Assembly (NCBI GenBank): GCA_037142475.1
Contig: JBAXAR010000006.1
Coordinates: forward strand, 1-39,480
Reading direction: 5' to 3'
Source of the DNA: CAIUMH01 sp037142475
GTDB lineage: Bacteria > Actinomycetota > Acidimicrobiia > Acidimicrobiales > RAAP-2
DNA length: 39,480 bases
The translations under genes were made by a program, and so were the position numbers. Position 1 is the first letter of the stretch; each line of letters starts with the position of its first letter. The notes under the pieces were generated by a model, which was given only the letters and a program-made list of their open reading frames with translations, was not told the origin of the DNA and made no database searches. Below, piece after piece: positions 23,708-32,334 of the stretch.

Positions 23708-24259
23708 ATGGGACCTACGAACCACGAGACAGCGATCATCGACGTTGAACTGATTGAGCCCGTCGTCCACGGCGATGATCGGGGACGTTTTGTCGAGACC
23801 TATCGACGACAATGGCTCCCGAAGGGTCGGGAGATGATCCAGGCCAACCGATCCGAGAAGTCGGCAGGGACTCTGGTCGGACTTCACTATCACCTTCACC
23901 AAGCGGACTACTGGTACGTCCTTCGGGGCACAGCACGAGTCGTCTTGGCCGATTTGAGGGTGGGGTCGCCCACGGAGGGATCGACGATGGTCCTCGATCT
24001 CGATGGGACCGAGGAGCGCGGGCTGTTCATCCCGCCGGGCGTGGCCCATGGCTTCAGCGCCTTGAGCGATGTCCTGCTCTGGTACCTCGTCGACAGCTAC
24101 TACAACCCAGCCGACGAACTCGGTGTGGCATTTGACGACCCTGCACTCGGCGTCGACTGGGGTGTTGTTGACCCCGTGGTCTCAGAGCGCGATATGCAGA
24201 ATCCCACGGTTGCCGATATCCCCGAAGCAGTCCGTCCTCGGTGGGGCTTACGAACCTGA
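23708..24259 (+). CDS. dTDP-4-dehydrorhamnose 3,5-epimerase-like protein (RmlC family)
   Basis: This cupin protein of 183 residues matches RmlC: DDRGRFVETYR near the N-terminus, LVGLHYH with the catalytic His60, DLR after the dimer strand, PPGVAHGF, then the YYNP segment with a Tyr and FDDPALGVDW. RmlC epimerises C3 and C5 of dTDP-4-keto-6-deoxyglucose on the way to dTDP-rhamnose. No rmlA, rmlB or rmlD is in the window, and the strong QxDYW segment after the catalytic His differs from the usual Q-K-V motif. It may act on another sugar nucleotide. It is a leaderless start and has the following membrane protein 37 bases downstream. Confidence 0.82.
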   Translation: MGPTNHETAIIDVELIEPVVHGDDRGRFVETYRRQWLPKGREMIQANRSEKSAGTLVGLHYHLHQADYWYVLRGTARVVLADLRVGSPTEGSTMVLDLDGTEERGLFIPPGVAHGFSALSDVLLWYLVDSYYNPADELGVAFDDPALGVDWGVVDPVVSERDMQNPTVADIPEAVRPRWGLRT

Positions 24260-24296
24260 GAAGCGTGACACGCGACGGGGTGCAACTTCGGGTTGA

Positions 24297-25295
24297 ATGG
24301 ACACAGTGCGCACCGTCCTCGGCCTGATCATCATCATCGCTCTCCTCGGCGCCGTCGGCGCTGTCTTGTGGCGCCGACGCGGCGGCGACGAGATCCATTC
24401 GATTGACAGTTATCGCCACGCCCTCGAGACCCTGCAAGAGATGAGGGGACCGTCGGCATCCTCGACGATCCGAGTCCTCGGTGCCGATGAGCAGCGCCAA
24501 CTTCGTCAGCCGCCGCCGCATCCTGAAGTGCGATCCGGAGTCAGCGGCCGGCCTCCACTTCCGACCCCGCCTCCGCCTCCGGAGGCAGTGAGCCCCCCTC
24601 CCTTGGCCCGTGACGGGATGGTGTTCGGAGAGGGCCTCTCATCGGACCGCCACCTTGATGACGAGCACCACGAAGGGTCACACCATGAGCGCGCTGGCAC
24701 GACATGGGCAATGGACCGCGCTCGGAGCCAACCTCGGGTTCACTCCAAGCAACTCATCGCTGCGGCAGTCGCCTCAGTGGTGATCCTTTTCCTCGTCATT
24801 GTCGGAGCGGTCATCGGCCGATCCGGTTCAGGCAAGCCGGCGACGACGACGTCGACCCCGAAGCACGCGAAGACCACCACCCCCCCAACCACCACCACCA
24901 TGGCCCCGAAGGTCCTTGATCCTCAAGACGCCACAACAACCTCAGCGACCTACCTCGTCTCCTCGAGTGAATTTGTCGTCACGGTTACTGCGACCAAGGG
25001 GCCCTGCTGGACCATCGCCACCGACGCAACGGGTCAGCAGGTCTATGCCGGGGGCATCGAGCCAGGAACGCCACAACAGATCAAGGGGAGTGGGACACTC
25101 TCGATCTCGGTGGGAGCCCCCGAGAACGTCTCGATCGCTGTTGATAGGGCATCGGTCAGGTTCCCTGAGGGCGTTCAGACGCCCTTCGTGCTGACGATCA
25201 AGACAGCCTCGCAGACGACCACGACAACAACCCCTCTCGGGACACCAACCACCACTCCTCCTGTGACCACCACGTCGATCGGGGCGGTCAACTAA
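24297..25295 (+). CDS. two-span membrane protein with RodZ-type DUF4115-like C-terminal domain
   Basis: The 332-residue protein begins with a membrane span (residues 5-25), then a cytoplasmic Arg-rich, Pro-rich and His-rich low-complexity region (PPPPPE, DDEHHEGSHHE), a second span at about 155-175, a Thr-rich linker (TTTPPTTTT) and a beta domain of about 90 residues with CWTIATDATG, PGTPQQIKG and SISVGAPENV. The last part resembles the DUF4115 periplasmic domain at the end of RodZ. The N-terminal RodZ HTH is absent. A role at the cell envelope is inferred. The C-terminus is a second Thr-rich tail. The last eight bases overlap the convergent peptidase gene, so no terminator fits between them. 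ATG 24297 lacks a clear Shine-Dalgarno. Confidence 0.68.
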   Translation: MDTVRTVLGLIIIIALLGAVGAVLWRRRGGDEIHSIDSYRHALETLQEMRGPSASSTIRVLGADEQRQLRQPPPHPEVRSGVSGRPPLPTPPPPPEAVSPPPLARDGMVFGEGLSSDRHLDDEHHEGSHHERAGTTWAMDRARSQPRVHSKQLIAAAVASVVILFLVIVGAVIGRSGSGKPATTTSTPKHAKTTTPPTTTTMAPKVLDPQDATTTSATYLVSSSEFVVTVTATKGPCWTIATDATGQQVYAGGIEPGTPQQIKGSGTLSISVGAPENVSIAVDRASVRFPEGVQTPFVLTIKTASQTTTTTTPLGTPTTTPPVTTTSIGAVN

Positions 25296-27489
25296 CGGGG
25301 TTGGTTGCTCCCGTTGCCTCGGTGACACCGAGGTGTTCAAGCAGCCAGGCCAGAACAAAGGCTTCTTCATGCCACGAGTCGTAGCGCCCTGATGGGCCAC
25401 CGTGGCCGACGCCCATCTCGGTGCGGAGCAACACAGGATTCTCCGGATTGGCGGCACGGAGGCGGGCGATGAGTTTTGCGGGTTCCCAGAACCCGACTCG
25501 GGTGTCATTGAGGCCACCGGTGAGCAGCATCGGGGGATAGCGCCGAGGTGAGCCGTCGGGGTTCAGCGCCTGCACGTTTTCATAAGGGGCGTAGCTCTTG
25601 ATGGTGGCGTAGGCCGCTGGGTCGGCTGTCGGGTTCCCCCATTCTTCATACTCACCTTCGGTCAAGGGGAGGGTGGGGTCCAACATGCTGTTGAGTGCAT
25701 CGACAAAGGCCACCTCCCCGAGCAGGGCGCAGAAACGATCTGGTGTCCGATTCGCGACGGCGCCCATGAGGAGGCCTCCAGCAGAGCCTCCGCGCGCCGC
25801 CAGTCGATCTGCGGTGGTCACGCCACGACTGATCAGGTGATCGGCGACGGCTGCGAAGTCATCGAACGAGTTCGTCTTGTACTCAAGGTGCCCTTGGTCG
25901 TACCAGCGGCGACCCATTTCGCCACCACCCCGGATATGGGCGATGGCGAACACGATGCCTCGCTCAAGGAGCAAGAGACGGATCGCCGAGAAGCTCGGGT
26001 CCATCGAGATCTCGTAGGACCCGTAACCGTAAAGAAGACATGGGGCGGGGATCTTCGGAGCATCGCCAGCGACGGCACCGCTCGGCAAGAGCGACGCGGC
26101 ATGAACGATCGAGACGGGAATCAAGGTTCCATCAGGTGCAGGTGCCCAGTCTCGGTAGGTGACGAAATCAGCCTCCGCATAGCCCCCGAGGACCTCCTGC
26201 TGCTTGATGACCGACACGGCGTGCGTGGCGAGATCCACCTCGGCGACCACTGCTGGCTTGATCAATGATGTCTGCCCGAAGCGCAAGGTTGATGTGGATG
26301 GATCTGGGTTCGGACCAAGCCAGGTGGTCGAGGGTCCTGTATCACCAGCGATGATCCAGCTGGTTGCCAAGATCTCGTCAGCCACGAGCCCGCTGGATCC
26401 CAGAGGCACCACGCGGAGTCGGGTTTCGGCATCGGCCCTCTCGGAGAGAACGATGGCCTCTTCGAATGCATCGATACCCTCGATTCGGACACCAGGCCGA
26501 TGGTCGATGACCGTTGCCCATGAGGACGGTGGTGCACCATTGCTCGCAGCAACGTCGAGCCTGAAGTCGATTGCTTCGTCCTCGTTGGTGACTTTGAGCC
26601 ACCAGGTCGATCCATCGCTAGCGGTGAGGTGTTCGAGGCCGTGCTCGACCCCCTCGACGCGCGGGCAGGCGACCACGAGGTCGCTCGCAGGAGAGCTGGC
26701 ATCGATCACCGACGTCTCGGTCGTTGTCGATGACGCTGTGGTCACGATGATCACTGCTCCATCACGGCTACGGCCAACGCCCACGTTGAACCGTCCGTCT
26801 GTCTCCTCAAGCATGAGGGCATCGTCGGCGCTCGAGGTCCCCACGTGGTGTCGCCACAACTGATGAGGGCGCCACGCATCGTCGACCCGCGTGAAGAACA
26901 CGGTTGCGGAGTCGCTCGCCCAGGCAAACCCATACGAAACATTGTCGATCGTTTCGGTTGGGTGGTCTCCACCGTCGACGGCCCTGAACGAGAGGGTATA
27001 GCGCTCGTCGCCGACAAGATCGACCGACGCGGCGAGCATCGAATGGTCGGGGCTCATGGCGAGGACCCCAACTCCAAAGAAATCATGTCCCTCTGCTTCG
27101 ACGTTCTCGTCGTAGAGAATCTGCTCATCGCTGTCGGCCGGAGGGTCGAGCGGAGGGGCATCTCCAGCCTGAGCGGGCCGTCGGCAGTGGATCGGGTAGC
27201 TCTTCCCCTCTTGGGTCCTTGTGTAGTACCACCAGGGCCCTCGACGGACCGGGACGGAGAGATCAGTCTCGACGACACGGGCCTTGATCTCCTCGAAGAG
27301 ACGAACCCGGGTTTCCTCAAGATGGAGGAGCACCGCTTCGGTGTGAGCGTTCTCCGCCTCGAGGTAGGCGATGGCGGCCGGGTCATCCCGGTTTCTGAGC
27401 CAAGAGAACTCGTCAATTCTCGTGTCACCGTGTGTGGTGATGATCTCTGGACGTGCCTCGGCCATTGGCGGGGTGGAATGGTTCGTCAT
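25288..27489 (-). CDS. oligopeptidase B-like S9 peptidase
   Basis: This protein of 733 residues has an N-terminal seven-bladed beta-propeller and a C-terminal alpha/beta hydrolase domain of the prolyl oligopeptidase family. The nucleophile is in GGSAGGLLMGAV, the Asp in the TGGLNDTRVGFWEPAK segment, and the His in GVGHGGPSGRYD. The GGGEMGRRWYDQGH segment and an acidic patch favour oligopeptidase B, which cuts short peptides after Arg or Lys in the cytoplasm. ATG 27489 has AAGGA upstream. The stop overlaps the preceding convergent gene by eight bases. No operon partner is seen. Confidence 0.9.
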   Translation of the reverse strand: MTNHSTPPMAEARPEIITTHGDTRIDEFSWLRNRDDPAAIAYLEAENAHTEAVLLHLEETRVRLFEEIKARVVETDLSVPVRRGPWWYYTRTQEGKSYPIHCRRPAQAGDAPPLDPPADSDEQILYDENVEAEGHDFFGVGVLAMSPDHSMLAASVDLVGDERYTLSFRAVDGGDHPTETIDNVSYGFAWASDSATVFFTRVDDAWRPHQLWRHHVGTSSADDALMLEETDGRFNVGVGRSRDGAVIIVTTASSTTTETSVIDASSPASDLVVACPRVEGVEHGLEHLTASDGSTWWLKVTNEDEAIDFRLDVAASNGAPPSSWATVIDHRPGVRIEGIDAFEEAIVLSERADAETRLRVVPLGSSGLVADEILATSWIIAGDTGPSTTWLGPNPDPSTSTLRFGQTSLIKPAVVAEVDLATHAVSVIKQQEVLGGYAEADFVTYRDWAPAPDGTLIPVSIVHAASLLPSGAVAGDAPKIPAPCLLYGYGSYEISMDPSFSAIRLLLLERGIVFAIAHIRGGGEMGRRWYDQGHLEYKTNSFDDFAAVADHLISRGVTTADRLAARGGSAGGLLMGAVANRTPDRFCALLGEVAFVDALNSMLDPTLPLTEGEYEEWGNPTADPAAYATIKSYAPYENVQALNPDGSPRRYPPMLLTGGLNDTRVGFWEPAKLIARLRAANPENPVLLRTEMGVGHGGPSGRYDSWHEEAFVLAWLLEHLGVTEATGATNPVS

Positions 27490-27551
27490 GATCCTTGATC
27501 CTGTCAGCGAATTGGCAGCGATGATTCGGGCACGGAGGCCCGAGGAGTTGT

Positions 27552-27577
27552 TACTATGCGGATAGGAGTAATTCCGC
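27552..27577 (+). promoter_or_regulatory. putative sufB promoter -10 and adjacent inverted repeat
   Basis: TACTAT (27552-27557) is followed directly by GCGGA-N10-TCCGC (27558-27577), which would overlap the transcription start. It may be a regulator site for the suf genes. No -35 is clear and no SufR or Rrf2 gene is in the window. Confidence 0.4.
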
Positions 27578-27610
27578 TCACCCCCCGCAGCGGCGACATC
27601 CGGAGGAACG

Positions 27611-29011
27611 ATGGCGATTCAAGATCTTGACCTTGGCAAGTACCAACTGGGTTGGAGCGACAAGGAAGATTACGTCTTCAAGCCCAAGAAGGGCATCAAC
27701 GAGGACATCGTCCGAGAGATGTCAGCGATCAAGAAAGAGCCTGAGTGGATGCGTGACTTCCGCCTCTCAGCCCTCAAGCGCTTTGAGCGTCGCCCGATGG
27801 CGAAGTGGTTCTCGGTCAACATGCCCGATCTGGACTTTGATGACATCTACTACTACATCAAGCCAACGCAGGATCAGGTCCGAGAGTGGAGTGACCTGCC
27901 GGACGCCATCAAGAACACCTACGAGAAGCTGGGCATCCCGGAGGCTGAGCGCAAGTACCTCGCCGGAGTGACTGCTCAGTACGAATCCGAGGTCGTCTTC
28001 CACCGCAATCGCGCCGACCTTGAGCAGATGGGCGTGATTTTCACCGACATGGACACAGCAGTGCGTGAGCACCCCGAGTTGGTCCGGAAATGGTTCGGCT
28101 CGATCATTCCACCAAACGACAACAAGTTCGCCGCCTTGAACTCTGCGGTGTGGTCTGGCGGATCGTTCATCTACGTCCCGCCCGGCGTGGTCGTCGACCA
28201 GCCGCTTCAGGCCTACTTTCGGATCAACGCTGAGAACATGGGGCAGTTCGAGAGGACACTGATCATCGCCGACGAGGGCAGTCAGGTTCACTATGTGGAG
28301 GGGTGCTCGGCGCCGGTCTACTCAACGGACTCGCTGCACTCGGCCGTGGTGGAGCTTGTGGCGCTCCCCGGGAGTCGCATTACGTATACGACCATTCAGA
28401 ACTGGTCCAACAACGTCTACAACCTGGTGACCAAGCGAGCCCGAGCGGAGGCCGAGGCGCACGTCGAATGGATTGACGGCAACATCGGATCCCGTCTGAC
28501 GATGAAGTACCCGAGCGTCTACCTCATGGGCCCCAAGGCCTCAGGCGAAGTGCTCTCCGTGGCATACGCCGGGGCGGGACAGCACCAAGATGCGGGGGCC
28601 AAGATGGTTCACGCAGCGCCGGAGACCTCCTCGACCATCGTGAGTAAATCCATCTCGAAGGATGGTGGTATCACCACCTACCGCGGGTTGGTCCACGTTG
28701 ACGAGGGAGCGACAGGGGCAAAGTCCTTCGTTCGCTGCGATGCGCTGCTCCTCGATGACGAGTCGATCTCGGAGACGAAGCCGTACATGGAGGTTGGAGA
28801 ACGCGATGCATCCATCGGCCATGAGGCGACAGTCTCGAAGGTCGGCGATGACCAGCTCTTCTACCTGATGAGCCGGGGACTTTCCGAGAGTCAGGCGATG
28901 GGGATGATCGTGAACGGATTTATCGAGCCGGTGACCCGGACACTCCCGATGGAGTACGCCGTGGAGTGGAGCCGCCTTATCGAGCTCCAGATGGAAGGAT
29001 CGATCGGCTGA
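27611..29011 (+). CDS. sufB: Fe-S cluster scaffold component SufB
   Basis: This 466-residue protein is SufB, the scaffold subunit of the SufBCD complex that assembles [4Fe-4S] clusters in the cytoplasm. Conserved parts: WSGGSFIYVPPGVV, EGSQVHYVEGCSAP with Cys, SHSAVVELVA-like strand, SFVRCDALL with the conserved Cys equivalent to E. coli Cys405, GHEATVSKV and a C-terminal LPMEYAVEWSRLIELQMEGSIG that contacts partners. ATG 27611 has GGAGG five bases upstream. Unlike the usual sufBDC order, the next gene on the strand of this operon is not sufD; three unrelated genes separate the two, and an inverted repeat sits at its promoter. Confidence 0.95.
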   Translation: MAIQDLDLGKYQLGWSDKEDYVFKPKKGINEDIVREMSAIKKEPEWMRDFRLSALKRFERRPMAKWFSVNMPDLDFDDIYYYIKPTQDQVREWSDLPDAIKNTYEKLGIPEAERKYLAGVTAQYESEVVFHRNRADLEQMGVIFTDMDTAVREHPELVRKWFGSIIPPNDNKFAALNSAVWSGGSFIYVPPGVVVDQPLQAYFRINAENMGQFERTLIIADEGSQVHYVEGCSAPVYSTDSLHSAVVELVALPGSRITYTTIQNWSNNVYNLVTKRARAEAEAHVEWIDGNIGSRLTMKYPSVYLMGPKASGEVLSVAYAGAGQHQDAGAKMVHAAPETSSTIVSKSISKDGGITTYRGLVHVDEGATGAKSFVRCDALLLDDESISETKPYMEVGERDASIGHEATVSKVGDDQLFYLMSRGLSESQAMGMIVNGFIEPVTRTLPMEYAVEWSRLIELQMEGSIG

Positions 29012-29022
29012 CGAGTCGTTCG

Positions 29023-29051
29023 TTGACCTGAGACGCATTGCGCCAGGTCGA
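29023..29051. terminator. weak hairpin between sufB and the GNAT gene
   Basis: TTGACCTG and CAGGTCGA pair (one G-U) across a 13-base loop in the convergent gap after sufB. There is no T-tract; the long loop makes it only a possible terminator. Confidence 0.3.
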
Positions 29052-29054
29052 TGA

Positions 29055-29684
29055 TCAGGGCTTGCTGGGCCTTCGGAGAGTCCAGACAGCTGGGCCCTGA
29101 GGGAGTGGCTCGAGTTTCTCGACGACCTCGAAACCGAAGCGGCCGTACCAGGTGAGGTTCGACTCCTTCTGGGTCTCGAGGTAAGCAACGAGCCCCTCTC
29201 GATCGCATTGCTCGAGAACGGGAGCAAGAAGCGCACTCCCCACCCCAGTGCCCTGCTGCTCAGGATCCGTGGTGAGCACTGCGAGGTACCAGTGGGGCTC
29301 GTGGATGTGATGCTTTTCGATGGATCGCATGTATCGGAACCCCGGAGGCGCCATTGAGGGTCGAGGGGCGAAGGCCCGCGCGATTCCTGCCGTTTGCGCT
29401 ACCTGCTGCCGAGCGGGGAAGGGGTAGCCGCCAGGAGCGACCCACGCAGCCACTCCAGCAATCCTCTCCCCTCGTCTGGCCACCTTGATGAGTCCCAGCG
29501 GCCCCAAGTTGCCCAGCATGGTGCGCATGAAGAGGTTCATTCCCCGGCTGCGCAACATCGCTGGCGGGGCGAGGTACTCAAAGAATGGGTCAGTGTGAAA
29601 GGCCCGTGCGCTCACCACCGCCGCTTCATTCAGGTCATTTCGGGTGGGGAGGCCGTCGGTGATCGTGAGCTCGCTGCGTCCCAT
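29055..29684 (-). CDS. GNAT family N-acetyltransferase
   Basis: This 209-residue protein has the GNAT fold. The acetyl-CoA-binding motif A is seen as HEPHWYLAVLTTDPEQQGTGVGSALL with the QxxGxG/A signature (QQGTGVGSA), and the motif B region is GLVAYLETQKESNLTWYGRFGFEVVE. The YGRFGFE segment near the C-terminus is the usual acceptor-side strand. It is a typical single-domain acetyltransferase of unknown acceptor. A TAGGGT box lies eight bases upstream of ATG 29684, so a near-leaderless start is likely. It lies between sufB and sufD on the opposite strand and interrupts the suf cluster. Confidence 0.84.
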   Translation of the reverse strand: MGRSELTITDGLPTRNDLNEAAVVSARAFHTDPFFEYLAPPAMLRSRGMNLFMRTMLGNLGPLGLIKVARRGERIAGVAAWVAPGGYPFPARQQVAQTAGIARAFAPRPSMAPPGFRYMRSIEKHHIHEPHWYLAVLTTDPEQQGTGVGSALLAPVLEQCDREGLVAYLETQKESNLTWYGRFGFEVVEKLEPLPQGPAVWTLRRPSKP

Positions 29685-29692
29685 GCAGACTC

Positions 29693-29698
29693 ACCCTA
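29693..29698 (-). promoter_or_regulatory. -10 box TAGGGT (minus) of the GNAT gene
   Basis: TAGGGT reads on the minus strand and is followed by eight bases and ATG 29684. The transcript would have a leader of one or two bases at most. Confidence 0.4.
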
Positions 29699-29762
29699 CT
29701 GATCCATCAGCAACAAAGAGTGCTGCCCTGACGCTGGTCGCGATGGGTGGCACCATTGGTGC

Positions 29763-30110
29763 ATGGCAATGCGCGAGCAATGCAAAAATTTTCAATCAAG
29801 GACGTACCCGTCAGGCGAGGCCGCACGGTTCTGTCAGCTTGACCTTGCTCCCGAGGCACCATGGCGATGCCCAACGGATTGCGCATCCTTCGCTCCACGA
29901 TTGGCCGACGTGGGGTGGGTGCATGGAAGCCTGATCGAACCGCCACTCGGCGACGCACCCGACAACCCCGAGGGTGACCTTGCGTCCTTGCTCGATGCAG
30001 CGGAGGACATTGTCAACGAGGCTGCACCGGCGATTCTCGCTGAGGTCCGTCAGCATGATGGCCCCGAGGTGGCAAAGCGGGGTCGACGATGGTGGAAGTT
30101 CGGACGATGA
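29763..30110 (+). CDS. small protein with four conserved-looking cysteines
   Basis: This 115-residue protein has Cys7, Cys24, Cys36 and Cys40 in its N-terminal third (CKNFQSRTYPSG, RFCQLDL, WRCPTDCASF). The spacing CX16CX11CX3C suggests a zinc or iron-sulfur site. The rest is an acidic helical part (LASLLDAAEDIVNEA) ending in a basic, Trp-rich tail (KRGRRWWKFGR). No signal peptide or membrane span is seen. ATG 29763 or 29769 is the start. It sits between sufB and sufD; a link with iron-sulfur proteins is a speculation from position only. I do not recognise the family by name. Confidence 0.7.
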   Translation: MAMREQCKNFQSRTYPSGEAARFCQLDLAPEAPWRCPTDCASFAPRLADVGWVHGSLIEPPLGDAPDNPEGDLASLLDAAEDIVNEAAPAILAEVRQHDGPEVAKRGRRWWKFGR

Positions 30111-30117
30111 GCGCTGC

Positions 30118-30957
30118 TCAGGTGCCGCTGTAGCGAGCAGGGCGCTTCTCGATGAACGAGGCCATCGCCTCGCCGAGGTCGTTCGAGGAGATGAACATGG
30201 TGTTCCACGCTGCCACGTAGTCGAGGCCCTCTTGGATCGTCTTCCCATCGCCAGCGGCAAGGACTGCCTTCGTCCCCTGAACAGCAAGGGGGGAGTTTGC
30301 GGCGATCTCTCGTGCCAGCTCGAGCGCGCGAGCGAAGACGGCATCAGCGTCACCCTCAGCGTCATTGACGAGGCCGATTGCCTCTGCCCGCCGAGCCGAG
30401 ATGTCCTTGCCGGAAAGGGCGAGCTCGGCAACATGACCCATGCCGATGATGCGCGGGAGCCGCTGGAGGCTTCCGATATCGGCGACGATCGCCACCTTTG
30501 CCTCGCGCACGGAATACACGGCATCGGCTGACGACAGCCTGATGTCGCAGGCAGCGATGAGGTCGACTCCTCCTCCGATGCAGTAGCCGTGGATGGCGGC
30601 GATGACTGGCTTCGTGCACGCGGCGACCGAAGTGATTGAGTCCTGCATCGACCGAATCTGAGTGTGCAAGTTGGCATTCTTCACCGCCTGGCTTGAGGAG
30701 CCCCTCTCTCCGCCGCCGAGGAGGCCGGCTCCCATGGCTTTGAGGTCGAGGCCAACGGAGAAATGAGGCCCGCGTGCAGCGATGACGATGCAGCGGATCT
30801 CATCGTCGGCGTCGAGGTCGGCGACGGCGCGAGGAAGGTCGACCCAGAACTCAGGACCCATGGCATTGCGTGCCTCGGGTCGATCGAGCCAGATGGTTGC
30901 AACATTGTCGTCCCGGTGGATCGACAGCACGGTTGATTCAAACGGCATGGGCGTCAC
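30118..30957 (-). CDS. delta(3,5)-delta(2,4)-dienoyl-CoA isomerase-type crotonase
   Basis: This 279-residue crotonase carries the three acidic residues of dienoyl-CoA isomerase ECH1: Asp132 in GGGVDLIAACDIR, Glu152 in REAKVA, and Asp160 in VADIGSLQRLP. The spacing of 20 and 8 residues equals Asp176/Glu196/Asp204 of the rat enzyme. The Asp in place of the first hydratase Glu argues against a simple enoyl-CoA hydratase. The reaction would move double bonds of 3,5-dienoyl-CoA so that odd-position unsaturated fatty acids can be degraded. GTG 30957 is preceded by AAAGGAG at a short spacing of four; ATG 30948 is an alternative. It lies between the suf genes without relation to them. Confidence 0.85.
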   Translation of the reverse strand: MTPMPFESTVLSIHRDDNVATIWLDRPEARNAMGPEFWVDLPRAVADLDADDEIRCIVIAARGPHFSVGLDLKAMGAGLLGGGERGSSSQAVKNANLHTQIRSMQDSITSVAACTKPVIAAIHGYCIGGGVDLIAACDIRLSSADAVYSVREAKVAIVADIGSLQRLPRIIGMGHVAELALSGKDISARRAEAIGLVNDAEGDADAVFARALELAREIAANSPLAVQGTKAVLAAGDGKTIQEGLDYVAAWNTMFISSNDLGEAMASFIEKRPARYSGT

Positions 30958-31056
30958 CTTGCTCCTTTGCTTGGCATCTCCACGAGCCTAGATGCGCATG
31001 AGCCTTGGAGCGGATCGGAACGTGGGGGGTCGGCACTACACTAAGGAAGTCCTCAA

Positions 31057-31071
31057 ACCCGGCTATCGGGT
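31057..31071 (+). promoter_or_regulatory. 5-bp hairpin in the sufD leader
   Basis: ACCCG and CGGGT pair around a five-base loop, about 20 bases before the TTG start and after a possible -10 TACACT (31037-31042). It may be an unimportant fold or part of sufD control. Confidence 0.25.
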
Positions 31072-31092
31072 CGGTTCTCGAAAGGATTTCGC

Positions 31093-32334
31093 TTGTCGCT
31101 TCTGACCCCTGACGCCACCTCTGATCTGGGGGGACCGGGATGGTTCGTGGAGCGGCGAGCTACGGCACGTTCGTCGTTCGATGCCCTCGGAATGCCAGAC
31201 GCTCGTGAAGAAGTCTGGCGTTACTCGCCGATTGGAGACCTCAATCTGGCCGCCTACTCCCGAAGCCTGCCCTCGGGTGTGCCGATGGCGCCTCTCCTTG
31301 AGGGACTCGATTCATTGGAGTGCACCCGCATCACTGTGTCAGGTGGCGTCCCCCGGGCCCTGCCAGCCACCCCAGCAGGTGTCTCGATTTCGTCAGTTTC
31401 GAGCCACGGCGAAGGTGAGGGGATCCTCGGATCTGTTGCTCAAGACGATGAGGCCATCGTCGCCTTCAACACAGCCAATCTCCCAGATGCTCTCGTGATT
31501 GATGTGAGTCGGGGAGCCATGGTGGCCACGCCGATCCTTGTGATCCATGAGATTGGGGAGGGTGCAACATTCTCAAGGACGATCATTCGAATGGCCGAGG
31601 GGTCCTCGGCAACGGTCATCGAGGTTTCGTGCGGCGGGAATGATGGTGCCCTCAACGTCCCTGTGGCCGAGATAGCCGTCGGGGACGGGGCGAACCTCCG
31701 ATACGGGTCCATCCAGGTGCTCGACCGTTCGGCATGGCACCTTGCGACCATCCAGGCAACGGTCGGGCGAGATGCCAACATCGCCCAGTTCACTGCGGGG
31801 ATCGGTGCCGCCTACGACCGATGCAGGACTGATGCGGTGCTTGCGGGCCAAGGCGCCTCGAGCATTTTGCGGTCAACGTACCTCGGAGAGGGTGATCAGG
31901 TCCATGACCTCCGCACCAAGCAGGATCATGCTGCGCCCAAGACCATCAGTGATCTGCTTTGCAAGGGGGCGGTGACTGGATCGTCGCGATCGGTGTACAC
32001 GGGGCTGATCAAGATGCAGAACGGAGCCGTGCGTTCCAACGCCACCCAGACCAACCACAACTTGGTGCTGTCGAAGGAGGCGCACGCCGACAGCGTGCCG
32101 AACCTTGACATTGCAGAGAACGATGTCCGGTGTAGTCACGCCTCGACGGTCGGTCCGATCGACGAAGACCAGCGTTACTACCTGGAATCTCGCGGGATCA
32201 ACCCCAACGAAGCCGAACGACTCCTTGTTCGAGGCTTCTTCGCTGACCTTCTCGACAAGACGGCATTGCCCGGCGCCACGGATTTCGTCGCTGCGGTCCT
32301 CAACGAGCGGTTCGAAGGCTTGGAGATCTCATGA
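31093..32334 (+). CDS. sufD: Fe-S cluster assembly protein SufD
   Basis: This 413-residue SufD is the SufB paralogue in SufBCD. Its C-terminal half has the beta-helix repeats, the QDHAAPKTISDLLCKGAV segment, and the C-terminal NDVRCSHASTVGPIDEDQRYYLESRG motif with the conserved His used in cluster building. The N-terminal domain is divergent. TTG 31093 has GAAAGGA at good spacing, which supports this uncommon start. The gene is the first of a coupled unit sufD-Rieske-sufC, each overlap being ATGA or GTGA. Confidence 0.92.
   Translation: MSLLTPDATSDLGGPGWFVERRATARSSFDALGMPDAREEVWRYSPIGDLNLAAYSRSLPSGVPMAPLLEGLDSLECTRITVSGGVPRALPATPAGVSISSVSSHGEGEGILGSVAQDDEAIVAFNTANLPDALVIDVSRGAMVATPILVIHEIGEGATFSRTIIRMAEGSSATVIEVSCGGNDGALNVPVAEIAVGDGANLRYGSIQVLDRSAWHLATIQATVGRDANIAQFTAGIGAAYDRCRTDAVLAGQGASSILRSTYLGEGDQVHDLRTKQDHAAPKTISDLLCKGAVTGSSRSVYTGLIKMQNGAVRSNATQTNHNLVLSKEAHADSVPNLDIAENDVRCSHASTVGPIDEDQRYYLESRGINPNEAERLLVRGFFADLLDKTALPGATDFVAAVLNERFEGLEIS

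Noticed and set aside
23708..24259. A rhamnose biosynthesis operon
   Set aside because: Only the RmlC-like gene is present; no rmlA, rmlB or rmlD is nearby, so the pathway is not supported here.
27512..27557. TTGGCA as the -35 of the sufB promoter
   Set aside because: It is 34 bases from TACTAT, far outside the usual 16-18.
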